A DNA stretch of 49,015 nucleotides from Anabaena sp. 4-3. Its GTDB lineage: Bacteria; Cyanobacteriota; Cyanobacteriia; Cyanobacteriales; Nostocaceae. Each line of letters opens with the position of its first letter. Positions within the stretch are counted from its first letter, which is position 1. The stretch covers positions 80,834-129,848 of the forward strand of contig NZ_LUHJ01000035.1 of NCBI RefSeq assembly GCF_001597745.1, written 5' to 3'. Of this stretch, positions 17,628-26,324 are shown piece after piece. A program made the translations under genes and the position numbers. The notes under the pieces were generated by a model. It saw only the letters and a program-made list of their open reading frames with translations, had not been told where the DNA came from and ran no database searches.

Positions 17628-17952
17628 CCTTATTAGTTAGTGCTTTTTGGTAAGCGTATTAACAGTGCTAATATCTTAGCAAAGAGCAAAACATAATGTG
17701 TAGCCTTTTTAAACAAATATTGCAAAATTCAGTAAAATCACTGCTTTGGTTAGGTTTTTTTAACCTAGCCTATTAAGCTTTTATACATAAATCACTTTCA
17801 GCCGCAGCTTAGGTTAAAGAAATTAGGCGCAGTCTTTTAGGTAGGGGAAGCGTACAGTCGCAAGCAATTATCGAGTTGCAAGCGTTACCATTAAATCATC
17901 CATACCAAAAAGCAACAAACGTCTCTACAGTACAGAATAAAGTGCATCCTCA
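17628..17952. other. Gap inside the defence locus with one hairpin
   Basis: 325 bp with no supported gene. A 9-bp stem at 17748-17770 (GGTTAGGTT, loop TTTTT, AACCTAGCC, with one G.T pair) has no T-run on either strand, so it is not a standard terminator; it could process or attenuate the transcript between the large ATPase and the PAPS-reductase-like gene. A plus-strand frame over 17820-18030 lacks a start codon and runs into the ATPase gene, so it is treated as a shadow. Confidence 0.4.
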
Positions 17953-20900
17953 TCAAGAAACGGTATCTGTAACCACATCTCCCAAATCAGGATTTAAAAT
18001 CCGTTCACTCAACTTTGCTAAAATCGCTTGTTGTAACTGCTGATCATCAGGTAAATCTGCCATAATTCTATTAACCATCTTCTCAACCTCCGATTCTCTC
18101 CCATAATCCACCCATACCGTTTGATGGATTTCCTCGCCATCAGGACGAGTCATGGTGATTCTTCTGGCTTCAAAACCTTCACCTTTAGCGGCTACATCCT
18201 TTTGCAAATCTTCCAGATTTTTGAACCGTCGCACCACATCCGCTAATTTCATCTCAAATGCAGTAGCATCATCATCAGTCCATGATTCCGCAGGTTTATC
18301 CGCCACAATCATCACTAAAGCTTCTAACCATTGAGAATCGTTTTTAGTTTCATCCGATGCTGCACGAATAAAGCGTTTTAGTAAGGGTTCAATACATTTT
18401 CCCGCCAAATAATTCGCCCTCACCCGCAAATCTTCCCTGAGTTTTGTTTCCTGATTTCTGACACCAAAGGCTTCATAAATCAGTTGTAGACAATTACTTA
18501 ACAAATTATCATAAGCTGTATGAATCTCTCTGAGGGCGTGAACTAATTTAGTACGTAAGATTTTCGCAGTCACGCCATCATCCCCGCCTTCAGTCCCAAT
18601 GGGGGGTAAATTACAAGCTGCTGGTAAGGCTTTAAACAATAATTCATCTGGTTCAACAGTAGTTTGTAATGCTTTTAAAATCGCTCTGGGTTCTTCTGCA
18701 ATATTTTTGGTTTGTTGAGTATATTTAGGCAGTTTTTTGACAAATTGATAAAGAGGAGTAACCACCGTTAATAGGGTGGCGTTACGCACTTTAACTAATG
18801 TTTTAAATTGAGGATTGCGTAAGATGGTTTCTAATTCTTTGAAAACTTCAGCCCTTAATCCGACTACTGCAAAATACTTGACGGCAAACCGTTCAGGATA
18901 TTTTACTAATAATTCAAAATGTTCTGTTCCCAATACAGGAATAAATGTCCCGTCTTGATACAGTCCCAAATCATCAGCGTGATACAACAACACCGCCGCT
19001 AAAATCACGGGAACAGCACCCTGTTTTATACCATAAGGTGGTACTGCTAAATGTTGATAAAGTAAATCAAAACTTTGGCTTTTTTCGGTGGCTGATAAAC
19101 AAAAATTCTCAACTGCTTCCCACAGAGAATTTAAGCCAGATTTTTCTAATGGTGGGTAAAAGTCCCAAACATCATCTTCTTGACGGTGAATCCCTGTTTC
19201 TTGTAACAGAGAATAATACATACTGACTTCGGGGCCATAGCCTTCTAAGGCTAATTTTTCTTGATGCTGATGTTCCAACATCGCTTGAATCAATTCGCGT
19301 CTAGCTTTTACACCTTGAGCCGTTAAATCTCGGCGGTTAATTAATTCGTTCCATAAAATTGGACTACGATGATAGACGCGATCGCAAATCTCAGACAGCT
19401 TACTATTAAAATCAGTAATGTTGTTGAGTGTTTCGGTTTCTCCTTGAATCCAACATTGCTGATTTTCCCCTATCCTAAAGCATTGATTCAGGGTTTCATC
19501 TAAAAATCCTTCGGCTTCTTGTAACCGATAATTTACTTCTTTTCTCGCTACCCCATCGGTTTGTAATTCTTTGGCGGTTCTTTTAATATTACTTAAAGCC
19601 ACAAATTCCAGGGTGCGAATTCGCAAAATTTCTAAATTAGCCGCCCTCAATATCACCAATGGTTTACCGTCGCTAGTTGTAGCAGGAACAAAATGAGGAA
19701 TTTCGTCATCTACCCAATACCCGATCAAACCATCTGCATCTACACTGCTACAAGATAATTGATTTAAATCTTGGGAATTATCTAAATAATGGCGTTCAAA
19801 ATAACGTAAAGTTCCTGTTTGATAACTGTGACGTTGGGCGACTAACGGTTTAAGAGGACGGTGGAAAGATAACAGCTTAACTAAAGGCGATCGCTCTTGT
19901 TCTATATATGTACTTAACTCACCATCAACATTAAAATCAGAACCTTGCCAAATCCGCAATTCATCTAATTGACGACGATGAGTAATCAGATTTTGTTTTA
20001 GTAGTTGATCAATAATTTCTTGCCAATAATTAATCTCGGCTGCTGACGGTAAACTGCACATTGCTAAAGATACTAAATTTCTTGTCGCCCTCATTGAACC
20101 TGTAACTGTAATTAGGTTCAACACCCCGATAGTTTTTAGTACCCTGATACTATCTTCTTCTAAGCGTTTAGCATCATTAATCAAATCTTGAACTTCTACC
20201 CATCTTTGCAAATTCGGACGAGAAGCTAAACCCATCCCCGCAGATTCAATAAAATAATCATAAACTTGATATAATTTCAAACAGGGTAATTCATAATCTT
20301 TAACTGTTGCTGCTTCTAAAAAACTCCGAAATGATAAAGGTTCACTACTGGTTAAAAATGTGAATAAAGAACGGTCATTTTGAGCGTATTTATGACAAAG
20401 ACTTGGTAACACCAAAGCCGATAAAGGATGTAGCGGATAAACTTTCTGTATAACTTGCTCAGTTACTTCTTCATCTATAATTATCGGTTCTAAATACTTA
20501 CTCCAATCCTGAGAGTAAGTCTGAGTAGCAATCTTGATATTATCTGCTGCTGACGAGTCGATAGCTTCACCAATCAAACTCATCATTTGCCCAGATGATT
20601 CATAAAAAGCAATATCTTCAAATCGCCCTTGAATCTTCGCCCATTCGTTGCGTTGAACAGTTGCTAATCTTTGACTATATTCTGTAAAAGCTTGATGTAA
20701 AATACCTAAAACATAAATAGGATTTTTACCATCTTTTGGTAATTCCGCTAATTGTTGCAAAAAATATAAATCTTCATCAGCTTGAGCATGAGCAGCATAT
20801 TCTAAATTCTTACCCAGTTCATCAATAACTAAGAAAATTCCTGTTTGAGATTCCTTGGCTAATTCCAACATCAAATCAAAAATTTTTCTGCTTTTAATTT

Positions 20901-21432
20901 TTCTCCCAGCATTAATTTCTACTTCTAAATCTGCTAATTCGCTAACAACATTGATTTTATGTTTTTGGCTAGCAGTCCAAAAATTATCAACACCTATTGA
21001 CAAAGCCCTAATAATTGTATGGCTAATTGGTTCTCTTTGTCCGGTAGCTACAGCCCTAAGTAATCCTTTTGTGTTAATTTTCTCTTGAATTAATTGATAA
21101 ATATCACTATTTTTTCCTAGTTTCTTTTCAGCTATGGATAAAGCTTTTATGTGCATTTTATTCTGTGAGTTAGCACACAAAGAAATCAAATAGTGAGCAA
21201 AAGCAGATTTTCCAGTACCATAAACGCTAGTTAATGTCCAAGCTCTATTTCCTTCATCAGAATCAAAATTTTTCAATATCCGTGTTAGAGAATCAATTGC
21301 TCTTTTCGTAAGCACATATCCCTCTAAAGCCGTCACACTATCTACATCTCTTTCTAAATTAATTGAACGAGAATAACGACGTTGGAGACTAAAATAATGG
21401 GATAGCTTTTTATTAGTCATAATTTTATCCAT
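17953..21432 (-). CDS. sspC: Large P-loop ATPase, SspC-like (BrxC/PglY-type)
   Basis: 1159 residues. Walker A is YGTGKSAF (71-78) and Walker B is LVIDELGK (201-208), in an AAA/ORC-like ATPase module. The long C-terminal region is alpha-helical and unrecognised. Large ATPases of this kind are the SspC subunit of Ssp phosphorothioation systems and BrxC/PglY of BREX systems. The gene begins 5 bp after the DUF4007 stop, so the two are co-translated. An ATG four codons downstream (21420) is an equally good start. SspC is reported to act with SspB and SspD to insert sulfur in one DNA strand; that role is inferred here from family and order. Confidence 0.8.
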   Translation of the reverse strand: MDKIMTNKKLSHYFSLQRRYSRSINLERDVDSVTALEGYVLTKRAIDSLTRILKNFDSDEGNRAWTLTSVYGTGKSAFAHYLISLCANSQNKMHIKALSIAEKKLGKNSDIYQLIQEKINTKGLLRAVATGQREPISHTIIRALSIGVDNFWTASQKHKINVVSELADLEVEINAGRKIKSRKIFDLMLELAKESQTGIFLVIDELGKNLEYAAHAQADEDLYFLQQLAELPKDGKNPIYVLGILHQAFTEYSQRLATVQRNEWAKIQGRFEDIAFYESSGQMMSLIGEAIDSSAADNIKIATQTYSQDWSKYLEPIIIDEEVTEQVIQKVYPLHPLSALVLPSLCHKYAQNDRSLFTFLTSSEPLSFRSFLEAATVKDYELPCLKLYQVYDYFIESAGMGLASRPNLQRWVEVQDLINDAKRLEEDSIRVLKTIGVLNLITVTGSMRATRNLVSLAMCSLPSAAEINYWQEIIDQLLKQNLITHRRQLDELRIWQGSDFNVDGELSTYIEQERSPLVKLLSFHRPLKPLVAQRHSYQTGTLRYFERHYLDNSQDLNQLSCSSVDADGLIGYWVDDEIPHFVPATTSDGKPLVILRAANLEILRIRTLEFVALSNIKRTAKELQTDGVARKEVNYRLQEAEGFLDETLNQCFRIGENQQCWIQGETETLNNITDFNSKLSEICDRVYHRSPILWNELINRRDLTAQGVKARRELIQAMLEHQHQEKLALEGYGPEVSMYYSLLQETGIHRQEDDVWDFYPPLEKSGLNSLWEAVENFCLSATEKSQSFDLLYQHLAVPPYGIKQGAVPVILAAVLLYHADDLGLYQDGTFIPVLGTEHFELLVKYPERFAVKYFAVVGLRAEVFKELETILRNPQFKTLVKVRNATLLTVVTPLYQFVKKLPKYTQQTKNIAEEPRAILKALQTTVEPDELLFKALPAACNLPPIGTEGGDDGVTAKILRTKLVHALREIHTAYDNLLSNCLQLIYEAFGVRNQETKLREDLRVRANYLAGKCIEPLLKRFIRAASDETKNDSQWLEALVMIVADKPAESWTDDDATAFEMKLADVVRRFKNLEDLQKDVAAKGEGFEARRITMTRPDGEEIHQTVWVDYGRESEVEKMVNRIMADLPDDQQLQQAILAKLSERILNPDLGDVVTDTVS

Positions 21433-21437
21433 TCTAT

Positions 21438-22412
21438 TTAAAATTTATAATATTTATCTAAAATTTCTTCAGATAATATCTTTGTTTGTTGAGGTAAAGA
21501 TAACTGAATTAACCCGGCGGTGTCAGAAAGAACTAACATCTCAAATTCTTTAGCAACAGTCTCAATAGCCTCACACAAAGTATTTTCCGTCAGTTTAAAT
21601 ACCATTCCCGGACTACCTTCATCATAAAGTAGGTTAGTAATATTAATGGTTTCTCGTCCCTGACTTACCCAACTAGCATATTCTAAACAAGTAGCTACTA
21701 TAATCTCTGCTGGTAAGTTCGTCTTTGCGCCAATTTTAAAATGATAATTTTTGCCAAAATGTCGAATCAAACCAAGTTCAGTAAAAGGACAATCAAGAGA
21801 ATCTTCAATTGGGCTATTGTCTCTCATAAAGTCCTCGGTTGCATACATTTTGACAAGACAATTTACATCTTTGATCAAAGAGGATTCAGCAATTTTTTTA
21901 TTGAAAGTTTTTATATAATATTTTAACCCTGCTAAAATATCTTCTTTTGTAAATTCTAAATCTAGAAAAACATTAAATATATAGTACCATGCAGCCGCTT
22001 CACAAGTAGGTTTTAACAAGTTCCAATGTAATAACCATAATGAAGCCGGATTTTCTAAATAAGAATCCCAGCCATTGCTTCCTAAAAGTTGTTCGCCAAA
22101 TGCTGTTGGTGAGCTATTCTTATCAATAATTTTGAACGCGGTACACCAATATCTAATAGCGCGTACCATATTTTTACCAACACCTAAACGTACAGGGGCA
22201 TCATCCTGTAAGAAAATACCTGGATTTTTCTTGGCTGCATCAAACCCTTTTTTTAACCACCCAAAACGAGGGTGAAAAGTTTCATGGTTAGCAAATACGG
22301 GATTTACTAGATTGATGGAAGTTTCCTGTTTTTTCAGGTTTGACTTAGTTCGGATCACGATAGCATGGATATAAAAGCAACTATTTTGCTTATTATGCCT
22401 CAAAAATGGCAC
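21438..22412 (-). CDS. sspB: DUF4007 protein, SspB-like
   Basis: 324 residues as opened from a GTG at 22412. The recognisable domain begins at about residue 42 with HETFHPRFGWLKKGFDA and continues with LGVGKNMVRAIRYW, the signature of DUF4007. SspB of Ssp systems carries this domain and is reported to nick DNA during phosphorothioate insertion. The roughly 40 residues before the domain are not family-like and no ribosome site supports the GTG; a GTG at 22358 is another candidate, so the start is uncertain. First gene of the locus, 5 bp ahead of the ATPase gene. BREX type 4 loci also use DUF4007 and PAPS-reductase-like genes, but no pglZ is present here. Confidence 0.8.
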   Translation of the reverse strand: MPFLRHNKQNSCFYIHAIVIRTKSNLKKQETSINLVNPVFANHETFHPRFGWLKKGFDAAKKNPGIFLQDDAPVRLGVGKNMVRAIRYWCTAFKIIDKNSSPTAFGEQLLGSNGWDSYLENPASLWLLHWNLLKPTCEAAAWYYIFNVFLDLEFTKEDILAGLKYYIKTFNKKIAESSLIKDVNCLVKMYATEDFMRDNSPIEDSLDCPFTELGLIRHFGKNYHFKIGAKTNLPAEIIVATCLEYASWVSQGRETINITNLLYDEGSPGMVFKLTENTLCEAIETVAKEFEMLVLSDTAGLIQLSLPQQTKILSEEILDKYYKF

Positions 22413-22717
22413 AAATTAGTTAAATGCGCTAAAAAATCTGACAATTACAGCAAATTAACAATCTGATTTTATTTCCATATATTTACTGAAGTTTCTTGAA
22501 AATATTTAGATTAAGTTTGGGAAAAACCAAATATGTACACAAAAAATCAATATAATTACAAAACTTTTGACAATAAAAATTCGTGTTAAGTCATATCTTG
22601 CACTATTATCAATCAGTGTCACTCCCTGCACAGCCAACAACATAAAAATAAGCGTCTTAGGAACTTAGCAGCAATGCCCACCCTACAAAAATTTTCATCT
22701 GATTAGGTAGGCGCATT
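22413..22717. promoter_or_regulatory. Gap upstream of the defence locus: probable promoter plus a dispersed repeat
   Basis: The 5' region of the defence locus (22413-22590) is AT-rich and should contain its promoter. The rest is a copy of the ATATCTTGCAC repeat (22593-22694) immediately beyond the mutL stop. No operator was recognised. Confidence 0.45.
22593..22694 (+). repeat. About 100-bp dispersed repeat ATATCTTGCAC...GCAATGCCCACCCTAC (copy 1)
   Basis: It begins ATATCTTGCACTATT, carries GCACAGCCAACAACAT in the middle and ends GCAATGCCCACCCTACAAA. Other copies: 27515-27614 (reverse), 29942-30041, a shorter variant at 40248-40340, and a fragment at about 10063-10115 (reverse). Confidence 0.8.
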
Positions 22718-24382
22718 TCAAATACCATGACTTTTACCTATCACCCAATGACGGCGGAAAAATCGCGATAAAGCTGACTCATCTAATGATAAATAAATTG
22801 GGCGGCCGTGGGGACAGGTGCGGGGGTTACGGGTGCGTTGCCAATCATCTAGTAATTTCTGCATTTCTGGTAAACTCATCGGTGTACCGTTACGGATAGC
22901 ACTGCGACAAGCAACGGCGACTTGGGCGGTTTGTAAGTCTCCTCCCCAACTGAGTTCTAAAATTGCGTCTGCACAATCTTCTCGCTGGTGTAACATGGCG
23001 GGAAGGTTGCGTACTGCCCACAGTTGTTCACCAAAGGGTTCGATATCTAAACTGATGCGTTGCAGTTGGGCAATTTGCGCTGGTGATAATTGATATAGAA
23101 TAATAGGTGGTTCTACAGGGATGAGTTGCCAACGATCGCACAATTGTTCATACAATACTCTCTCATGGGCTATGTGTTGTTCTACTAACCACATTCCCCC
23201 AGAATGTTCGGCAACAATGTAGGTGTTGTTGACTTGGGCGACGGCTTTTAAGGCGTGGGGAGTGGGAAGTGAGGAGTTTTTCGGGTTAACGTTATAACTA
23301 CCTTTGTCTTCTGCGGCTTTGAGTAGTTGACTGACTCTGGTGGTGTGGACTGATTCTTTGATGTTAGCAGAACTTAGACGCAGTGCTTGGTTTATGGCTT
23401 GGGTAATTTGTTCTTGCCAATAATTCAACTCGTTGAGGTAAATTTCGCTTTTGGCGGGGTTGCGATTCCAGTTAATTTGATCGGGTGAAATAATTAAATG
23501 TAGAAAACAAATAGGGTAGCGATCGCGTGGTAATGTTCTGTGAAATGCTGCCAAAATTGTCTGTTCTAATTCTGGTGATTTTACCATCCTGCCGTTAATC
23601 GCTACCCTCACCCAGTCTGGGCGATGGCGATGACATCTGTCTGGTAAGCCTACTACTAATGTGAGTGTTGATTGTTGATTGTTGTCTGGGTTGGGTATTT
23701 CTAGGGTTAATTCTTGGATGTCGCCTTGCTTGACTTGTGGTAAGAGTTGTGGTAATAATTGCCCTACTGTGGCAGCTTTGGAAATGGTGAACCATTGACG
23801 CTCATCTTGCCAAATTTGCCAAGTGACTTGAGGATGACAAAGGGCGATGTTTTGGATTGTGGCTTGTACAGCTTTCATCTGCTGCGCTGTTGCAGGTAAA
23901 CCTTGACGACGGGCTGCACAATTGGCGAATAAATTCGAGACTGTTACCACTGTACCAGGAGCGATCGCAGTCGCTTCTACTTGCTTAACTTTCCCCCCTT
24001 CGCCATATACTACCCGCCATCCCACATCCCCAGATGAGGCACGGCTGAAAATCTCCACATCTGCTAAAGTTGTTAAACTATGTAACGCCTCACCCCGAAA
24101 TCCTAAACTGTTAATTTTCCATAAGTCCTCACTACAGCGAATTTTACTGGTGCTGTGAGATGATGCAGCTTGTTGCAAATCATCTAATTTCATCCCGCAA
24201 CCATTATCTGCGACACGAATACGCCACTGTTGCGGCCATAGAGATACTATAATTCTGGTCGCACCTGCATCTAAAGCATTTTCTACCAATTCCCGCACCA
24301 CCGCCGCGAAAGAGTCGATAACTTCACCGGCTGTAATTAGATATACGACTTCTTGAGGTAATGCTTGAATGGTAGATGTCAT
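22718..24382 (-). CDS. mutL: DNA mismatch repair protein MutL
   Basis: 554 residues. N-terminal GHKL ATPase with ELVENALDAGA (31-41), DNGCGM (59-64), HSTSKI (76-81) and GFRGEAL (94-100), the MutL/Hsp90 signature. The C-terminal dimerisation domain carries QHIAHERVLYE (402-412), close to the metal-binding DQHAx2Ex4E motif of nicking MutL proteins, plus ACRSAIRNG and CPHGRP (523-528), so this MutL is probably an endonuclease. The motif varies at two positions (E401 for D, I404 for A). MutL links MutS mismatch recognition to strand nicking. No ribosome site precedes the ATG; a G-rich tract lies directly upstream. Confidence 0.95.
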   Translation of the reverse strand: MTSTIQALPQEVVYLITAGEVIDSFAAVVRELVENALDAGATRIIVSLWPQQWRIRVADNGCGMKLDDLQQAASSHSTSKIRCSEDLWKINSLGFRGEALHSLTTLADVEIFSRASSGDVGWRVVYGEGGKVKQVEATAIAPGTVVTVSNLFANCAARRQGLPATAQQMKAVQATIQNIALCHPQVTWQIWQDERQWFTISKAATVGQLLPQLLPQVKQGDIQELTLEIPNPDNNQQSTLTLVVGLPDRCHRHRPDWVRVAINGRMVKSPELEQTILAAFHRTLPRDRYPICFLHLIISPDQINWNRNPAKSEIYLNELNYWQEQITQAINQALRLSSANIKESVHTTRVSQLLKAAEDKGSYNVNPKNSSLPTPHALKAVAQVNNTYIVAEHSGGMWLVEQHIAHERVLYEQLCDRWQLIPVEPPIILYQLSPAQIAQLQRISLDIEPFGEQLWAVRNLPAMLHQREDCADAILELSWGGDLQTAQVAVACRSAIRNGTPMSLPEMQKLLDDWQRTRNPRTCPHGRPIYLSLDESALSRFFRRHWVIGKSHGI

Positions 24383-24387
24383 TGGTA

Positions 24388-24474
24388 GATGAGGGAGTAG
24401 GGGGAGGTGAGGGAGATGAGGGAGTAGGGGGAGTAGGGAGAGATGAGGGAGTAGGGGGAGTAGGGGGAGATGAA
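24388..24474. repeat. G-rich GGGAGTAGGGGGAG tract upstream of mutL
   Basis: Irregular repeats of GAGGGAGTAGGGGGAG over about 87 bp. On the plus strand the many runs of three to five G could form a G-quadruplex. It starts 6 bp upstream of the mutL start codon, so it occupies the mutL leader. Confidence 0.7.
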
Positions 24475-24490
24475 GACAACAAACAAGATG

Positions 24491-24548
24491 ATAACTAATA
24501 ACTAACGACTAATGACTAATGACTAATGACTAATGACTAATGACTAAT
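24491..24548. repeat. Heptanucleotide tandem repeat (TGACTAA)n
   Basis: About eight units of TGACTAA, degenerate at the left end (TAACTAA, CGACTAA). This is the STRR type of tandem repeat characteristic of heterocystous cyanobacteria. A second tract is at 43151-43197. Confidence 0.85.
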
Positions 24549-24639
24549 CACAACGGGAATTTTTATTAATTGTGAAGAAAACCGAATTAATCAGAGATTT
24601 TTGCTAGATTGCTTCTTAGGATGGAAGCGAGAATTGCTT

Positions 24640-24975
24640 ATGAGTACCGACTTAGTAACTGATGTAGAACATTTAAAGTTACGTTTGGAATGGGGTTCCC
24701 CTGGCTTTACAATTGTTGATGTGCGCGATCGCCACACATACAATCACGGACACATCACAGGCGCAATTCAAATTCCCCTCGATGAATTAGCGCAAAAAGC
24801 CCACACTGCCTTACATAAAGGTCGTCAAATCTACGTCTATGGCGACAACAAAGAACAATCAACCCGTGCAGTATTTATCCTGCGAGGTGCAGGTTTTCCT
24901 GATGCGGTTGAAATTCAGGGTGGTTATCACGCTTGGAAGTCTATAGGCGGTGCTACAGAAGGTGAGGCTGCATAA
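24640..24975 (+). CDS. Rhodanese-like domain protein lacking the catalytic cysteine
   Basis: 111 residues forming one rhodanese domain: DVRDRHTYNHGHITGAIQIP near the N-terminus and QGGYHAWKSIGG near the end are the standard CH2 motifs. The active-site loop, normally with cysteine after a YC strand, reads VYGDNKEQSTRA, so no persulfide cysteine is present and sulfurtransferase activity is unlikely. A binding or regulatory role is more probable. The ATG at 24640 is chosen over a TTG at 24601 because the domain begins just after it. It is single, between divergent mutL and convergent ygfZ. Confidence 0.85.
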   Translation: MSTDLVTDVEHLKLRLEWGSPGFTIVDVRDRHTYNHGHITGAIQIPLDELAQKAHTALHKGRQIYVYGDNKEQSTRAVFILRGAGFPDAVEIQGGYHAWKSIGGATEGEAA

Positions 24976-25080
24976 ACTCCCTCTGTAGATTCTCCTGTTA
25001 ATTGAGTTTCCTGATTGCTTAGTTCTTGATTGTACTGCACATTGTGCAGTACATTTTTCTGTTTGTGAATTTTAAATTAT

Positions 25081-26064
25081 CTAAGGGTACTCGTGTGACA
25101 CAAATGGGACTGGAACTACTTCACCCTCAGCGTTTCCTACTTGCACTTTTAAACCCACACCACCAGCTTTACTTTTGATATAACCTAATCCAAAGTAACC
25201 ATCGGGGGTTGTAGTTAAACTGGTGAGTTTACCGACTTTTTCATCTCCTATTTTAATTGTGTCGCCTATTTCTACAGGGTTGTTGAGCCGAATTCCCCAC
25301 AGATATTGTCTAACACCTTTATATGTATTTAAACGGGCGATGGTTTCTTGACCGATATAGCAACCTTTATTAAAAGATATGGTCTGCCATAAACCCACTT
25401 CTAAAGGATTATAATCATCCGTGAGTTCGGCATCTGGGGCTGGTCTACCTTGTAAAATACGTAAATGTTCCCAAGCGCGATCGCTTAATTCTACCGCTCC
25501 GAGTTCTAAAATTTGCTGCCATACTTTCTCTTTTTCAGACACAGGCAAAACCAAAGTATATCCCGGTTCAGCCAAGCCACTACCGACAGCTATGATGATA
25601 TTACCATCTAATAACAGATGATTTCCGTGAGGTTGACCGATAATCGCCCCAGCACCTAATTTTTTGACTACCGCATCACTTTCAGGGCCGATGAGGCTAA
25701 AAGTCGCGGTTTCATCGGTGACATCGCTTAATTGTACTTGATCCGCAAAGAAAATATAACGATCCAGCCATTGGATTAAATACTCACGGCGGCTAGGGGA
25801 AACTAACAGCAGCACCGCATCATCGAGAACATAAGCCGTAACTAAATCAATGGTGCGGGCGGTAGATGTCAACATGACAGAATCACAGCCTTGTCCGGGT
25901 TTCAGGCTTTGCAAATCATTGGTACTCTGATTGTGTAAAAAACGGATTCTATCAGCGTCAGTAACACGGATACGTCCCCAAGCAGAGCGATCGCACACAG
26001 CAACCCCTGCTGTTGCGGCTGGGATGGCGATCGCGTCTTGACCGTCAAGTGCAGATGTTGGCAT
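25081..26064 (-). CDS. ygfZ: YgfZ/CAF17-like folate-binding protein
   Basis: 327 residues related to the T-protein of glycine cleavage but lacking the aminomethyltransferase role. The signature KGCYIGQETIAR, with the conserved cysteine, is clear in the C-terminal half. YgfZ/IbaG-type proteins bind tetrahydrofolate and support assembly or repair of certain Fe-S enzymes. It is annotated in many genomes as 'folate-binding protein' or GcvT homologue. The ATG at 26064 is followed at once by conserved sequence. It converges with the rhodanese gene. Confidence 0.88.
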   Translation of the reverse strand: MPTSALDGQDAIAIPAATAGVAVCDRSAWGRIRVTDADRIRFLHNQSTNDLQSLKPGQGCDSVMLTSTARTIDLVTAYVLDDAVLLLVSPSRREYLIQWLDRYIFFADQVQLSDVTDETATFSLIGPESDAVVKKLGAGAIIGQPHGNHLLLDGNIIIAVGSGLAEPGYTLVLPVSEKEKVWQQILELGAVELSDRAWEHLRILQGRPAPDAELTDDYNPLEVGLWQTISFNKGCYIGQETIARLNTYKGVRQYLWGIRLNNPVEIGDTIKIGDEKVGKLTSLTTTPDGYFGLGYIKSKAGGVGLKVQVGNAEGEVVPVPFVSHEYP

Positions 26065-26113
26065 GATATGGAAAGGTGGCTTTATTTCAATGTTTTTGCA
26101 TTGGCAATCTTAG

Positions 26114-26242
26114 CAAAGAATCACATACTGCGATCCGTATTATCTCAAGTCTCAACCAACAGGTGAACAGACATTACAAAACCTTGGCATTGCTGAAAAC
26201 CGCACCCCAAAAGACGGACACTACTACCATTACAAAGATTAA
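26114..26242 (+). pseudogene. Possible C-terminal remnant of an unidentified gene
   Basis: A 42-codon stretch without start codon between a TAG (26111) and a TAA (26240-26242). It encodes a protein-like sequence with a polar, conserved-looking end (GIAENRTPKDGHYYHYKD). Codons are ordinary for this genome. It lies between the divergent ygfZ and site-2 protease genes. I do not recognise the parent family; chance coding is possible. Confidence 0.35.
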
Positions 26243-26324
26243 AATTGCTTAATACTTCGTTACACTAGAGACAACGAGAGGGTAAAACAGCCACATCTCG
26301 TTGATGAACTCAAAGGAGAACAAC

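Noticed and set aside
17748-17770. Hairpin GGTTAGGTT...AACCTAGCC as a terminator
   Set aside because: No T-run follows on either strand, so it was recorded only as a stem.
17820-18030. Start-less plus-strand frame extending from the gap into the large ATPase gene
   Set aside because: It overlaps the ATPase coding region in antisense, has no start codon and ends at a stop inside it.
10401-22412. BREX type 4 system
   Set aside because: DUF4007, PAPS-reductase-like and BrxC-like genes are shared with BREX type 4, but no pglZ (alkaline phosphatase-like) or brxL gene is in the locus.
24491-24548. CRISPR-like array
   Set aside because: The units are 7 bp tandem repeats without spacers, and no cas genes are present. 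It is an STRR tract.
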